Source: Rubrivirga sp.
Lineage (GTDB): Bacteria; Bacteroidota; Rhodothermia; Rhodothermales; Rubricoccaceae
Reading direction: 5' to 3'
Assembly (NCBI GenBank): GCA_012269805.1
Contig: JAAXJP010000666.1
Coordinates: 1-6,947, forward strand
DNA length: 6,947 nt
Shown: positions 5,919-6,947 of the stretch, piece after piece
Numbering within the stretch: the stretch's first letter is position 1
Layout: each line of letters opens with the position of its first letter
Notes under the pieces: model-generated
Databases searched by the model: none
Told to the model about the DNA's origin: nothing
The model's input: only the letters and a program-made list of their open reading frames with translations
Program-made: the position numbers and the translations under genes

Positions 5919-6947
5919 TCAGAGCCGCACGCGGAGCTGGACGCCGAGGTCGCTCACGCGCTGGCCCGCGACCTCGTTGGCCCCCGACCCGATCGCGTTC
6001 ACGCGCCGGAGCCACGTTGTGGCCAGCTTGAGCTGGGCCGTGATCCCGTCGGTGGGGCGCGCGGTGAAGAGGACGTAGCCGCGGACGCCGCGGCCGGAGA
6101 GCGCCGGGATCGCGAACACGCCCGTCAGGTCGTTCTCGAAGGCGTAGAGCCGCGCGTCGTAGCCGTCGGTGTCGAAGAGCGTGAGCCGCGCGTCGGTGCG
6201 GAGCCAGTCGAACGCCTGCCAGCGGACGTCCTGATAGAGGAGCGAGCCGGTGGTCACGCCCCTCGCCGGGTCCTCGTCCTCGAACCGGGAGCCCTCGACT
6301 CGCGAGCGGAGGCGGAGGCGGCGGCTGGCGTCCCACTCGCCCTGGAGCCGGAGCGTCTGGCGCGTCTGCTCGCCGAGCCCGCCGACCGTGCTCCCCGGCA
6401 CCACGTTGTCGGCGTCGAGCGAGACCTCGCGGGTCTCGGTTCGCGCCTGGGCGTAGACGCGGGCGTAGCGGCTCGGCCGGTGCTCGACGTGGACGAGCGC
6501 CTCGACGCCCCGGCTCGGCCGCGGGACGTTGAAGCGGAGGAACGGGAACCGGTACTGGTCGAGGTACGCGTTGACCGTCCACGCCCGCGACGGCTTCACG
6601 CGGACGCCGGCGTAGATCCCGCGCTCGTTCCGCCCGACGCCGTTCCGCTCGCCGAACGGGTAGCCGTGGAGCGAGACGTAGTCCGGCGCGTAGCTCCGGC
6701 CGACCACGAGGAGGTCCGCGCCGCCGCCGAGGTCGAGGCCCAGGCCGCCGACGGCGCCGAGCCCGCCGCCCGCGCCGCGCGCGACCTCCGCGAAGGCCAC
6801 GCCCGCCCGGGTCTTGGCGTCGGCGTAGGCGCTCACGACCGTGGCCTCGTCGCCCGCGAAGTCGAACAGCTCGTCGGGCCGGGTGCCGCCCGCGATCGGC
6901 GTGTCGAACCGGGACCGCGTGGCGACGACGCCGACGCGGCCCTGGAC
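5919..6947 (-). CDS. Outer-membrane beta-barrel protein, C-terminal part; probably from an HHH-domain protein family (5' end outside window)
   Basis: The frame is open from the window edge to the TGA at 5919-5921, giving 342 residues with no true start inside; a GTG at 6834-6836 is internal, as matching sequence continues upstream. The protein consists of many short amphipathic beta strands with alternating hydrophobic residues, Tyr/Trp/Phe near strand ends and Gly/Asp/Asn turns. It ends with a terminal strand, LGVQLRVRL. This is the pattern of an outer-membrane barrel. The segment YAPDYVSLHGYPFGERNG followed by NERGIYAGV, and QYRFPFLRFNVPRPSRG, resemble the C-terminal barrels of Bacteroidota/Rhodothermota proteins annotated for an N-terminal helix-hairpin-helix (ComEA-like) domain. 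That N-terminal part would lie outside this window, so the family call rests on memory of such proteins. The last residue is Leu rather than the usual Phe/Trp. The function is not established; a link to DNA or to export is speculative. Confidence 0.72.
   Translation of the reverse strand, partial: VQGRVGVVATRSRFDTPIAGGTRPDELFDFAGDEATVVSAYADAKTRAGVAFAEVARGAGGGLGAVGGLGLDLGGGADLLVVGRSYAPDYVSLHGYPFGERNGVGRNERGIYAGVRVKPSRAWTVNAYLDQYRFPFLRFNVPRPSRGVEALVHVEHRPSRYARVYAQARTETREVSLDADNVVPGSTVGGLGEQTRQTLRLQGEWDASRRLRLRSRVEGSRFEDEDPARGVTTGSLLYQDVRWQAFDWLRTDARLTLFDTDGYDARLYAFENDLTGVFAIPALSGRGVRGYVLFTARPTDGITAQLKLATTWLRRVNAIGSGANEVAGQRVSDLGVQLRVRL

Noticed and set aside
6834..6836. GTG as the true start of the barrel gene
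   Set aside because: The frame stays open to the window edge and the upstream residues continue the same strand-like pattern, so it is an internal codon.
1..6947. Mobile elements, CRISPR repeats, tRNA or rRNA genes
   Set aside because: I saw no transposase or integrase motifs, no regularly spaced direct repeats and no tRNA-like cloverleaf on either strand.

Overview
The window is very GC-rich (about 70% by eye) and densely coding. It holds seven protein genes, two of them cut by the window edges. The best guess for the source is a high-GC member of the Bacteroidota/Rhodothermota, of the Rubrivirga/Rubricoccus/Rhodothermus type. Four things point there: there are no Shine-Dalgarno sequences in front of the genes (the leaders before starts are often C/T-rich), one gene encodes an outer-membrane beta-barrel of a type I know from HHH-domain proteins of this group, there is a Tat-exported amidase of a recognisable subfamily, and there is a cytoplasmic cyclophilin. 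This assignment is an inference, not a database result.

Left half (plus strand, 1-3270). The window opens inside an ECF-type sigma factor, of which the end of region 2.4 and all of region 4 are present. It is followed by a 92-residue soluble zinc-finger anti-sigma factor with a Cys / His-x3-Cys-x2-Cys pattern, and then by a small TerB-like helical protein. These three genes have gaps of only a few tens of bases and look like one transcription unit. After an 84-base gap with possible alternative hairpins comes a large amidase-signature hydrolase (572 aa) with a Tat signal peptide and a complete Lys-Ser-Ser triad. A 57-residue acidic lipoprotein ends the plus-strand run. The 156 bases between amidase and lipoprotein (2941-3096) hold no gene and no convincing site.

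Centre (3271-3417). The plus-strand and minus-strand genes converge here. The gap holds no gene but has a 16-bp hairpin closed by a GAAA tetraloop, well placed as a bidirectional terminator.

Right half (minus strand, 6947-3418). In transcription order there are three genes: the C-terminal 342 residues of an outer-membrane beta-barrel protein, a complete MsbA-type ABC exporter half-transporter (595 aa), and a cyclophilin-type peptidyl-prolyl isomerase (163 aa). A near-perfect GC hairpin directly follows the barrel gene's stop codon and separates it from the ABC gene.

Taken together, this looks like ordinary chromosomal sequence: a sigma/anti-sigma regulatory pair with a small partner, and envelope or secreted functions (Tat amidase, lipoprotein, exporter, outer-membrane barrel). 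I see no mobile element, CRISPR array, tRNA or rRNA, and no clear undescribed system. The points most worth checking are the hairpins without U-tracts, the TerB-like protein next to the sigma/anti-sigma pair, the tiny acidic lipoprotein, and the substrate of the exported amidase.
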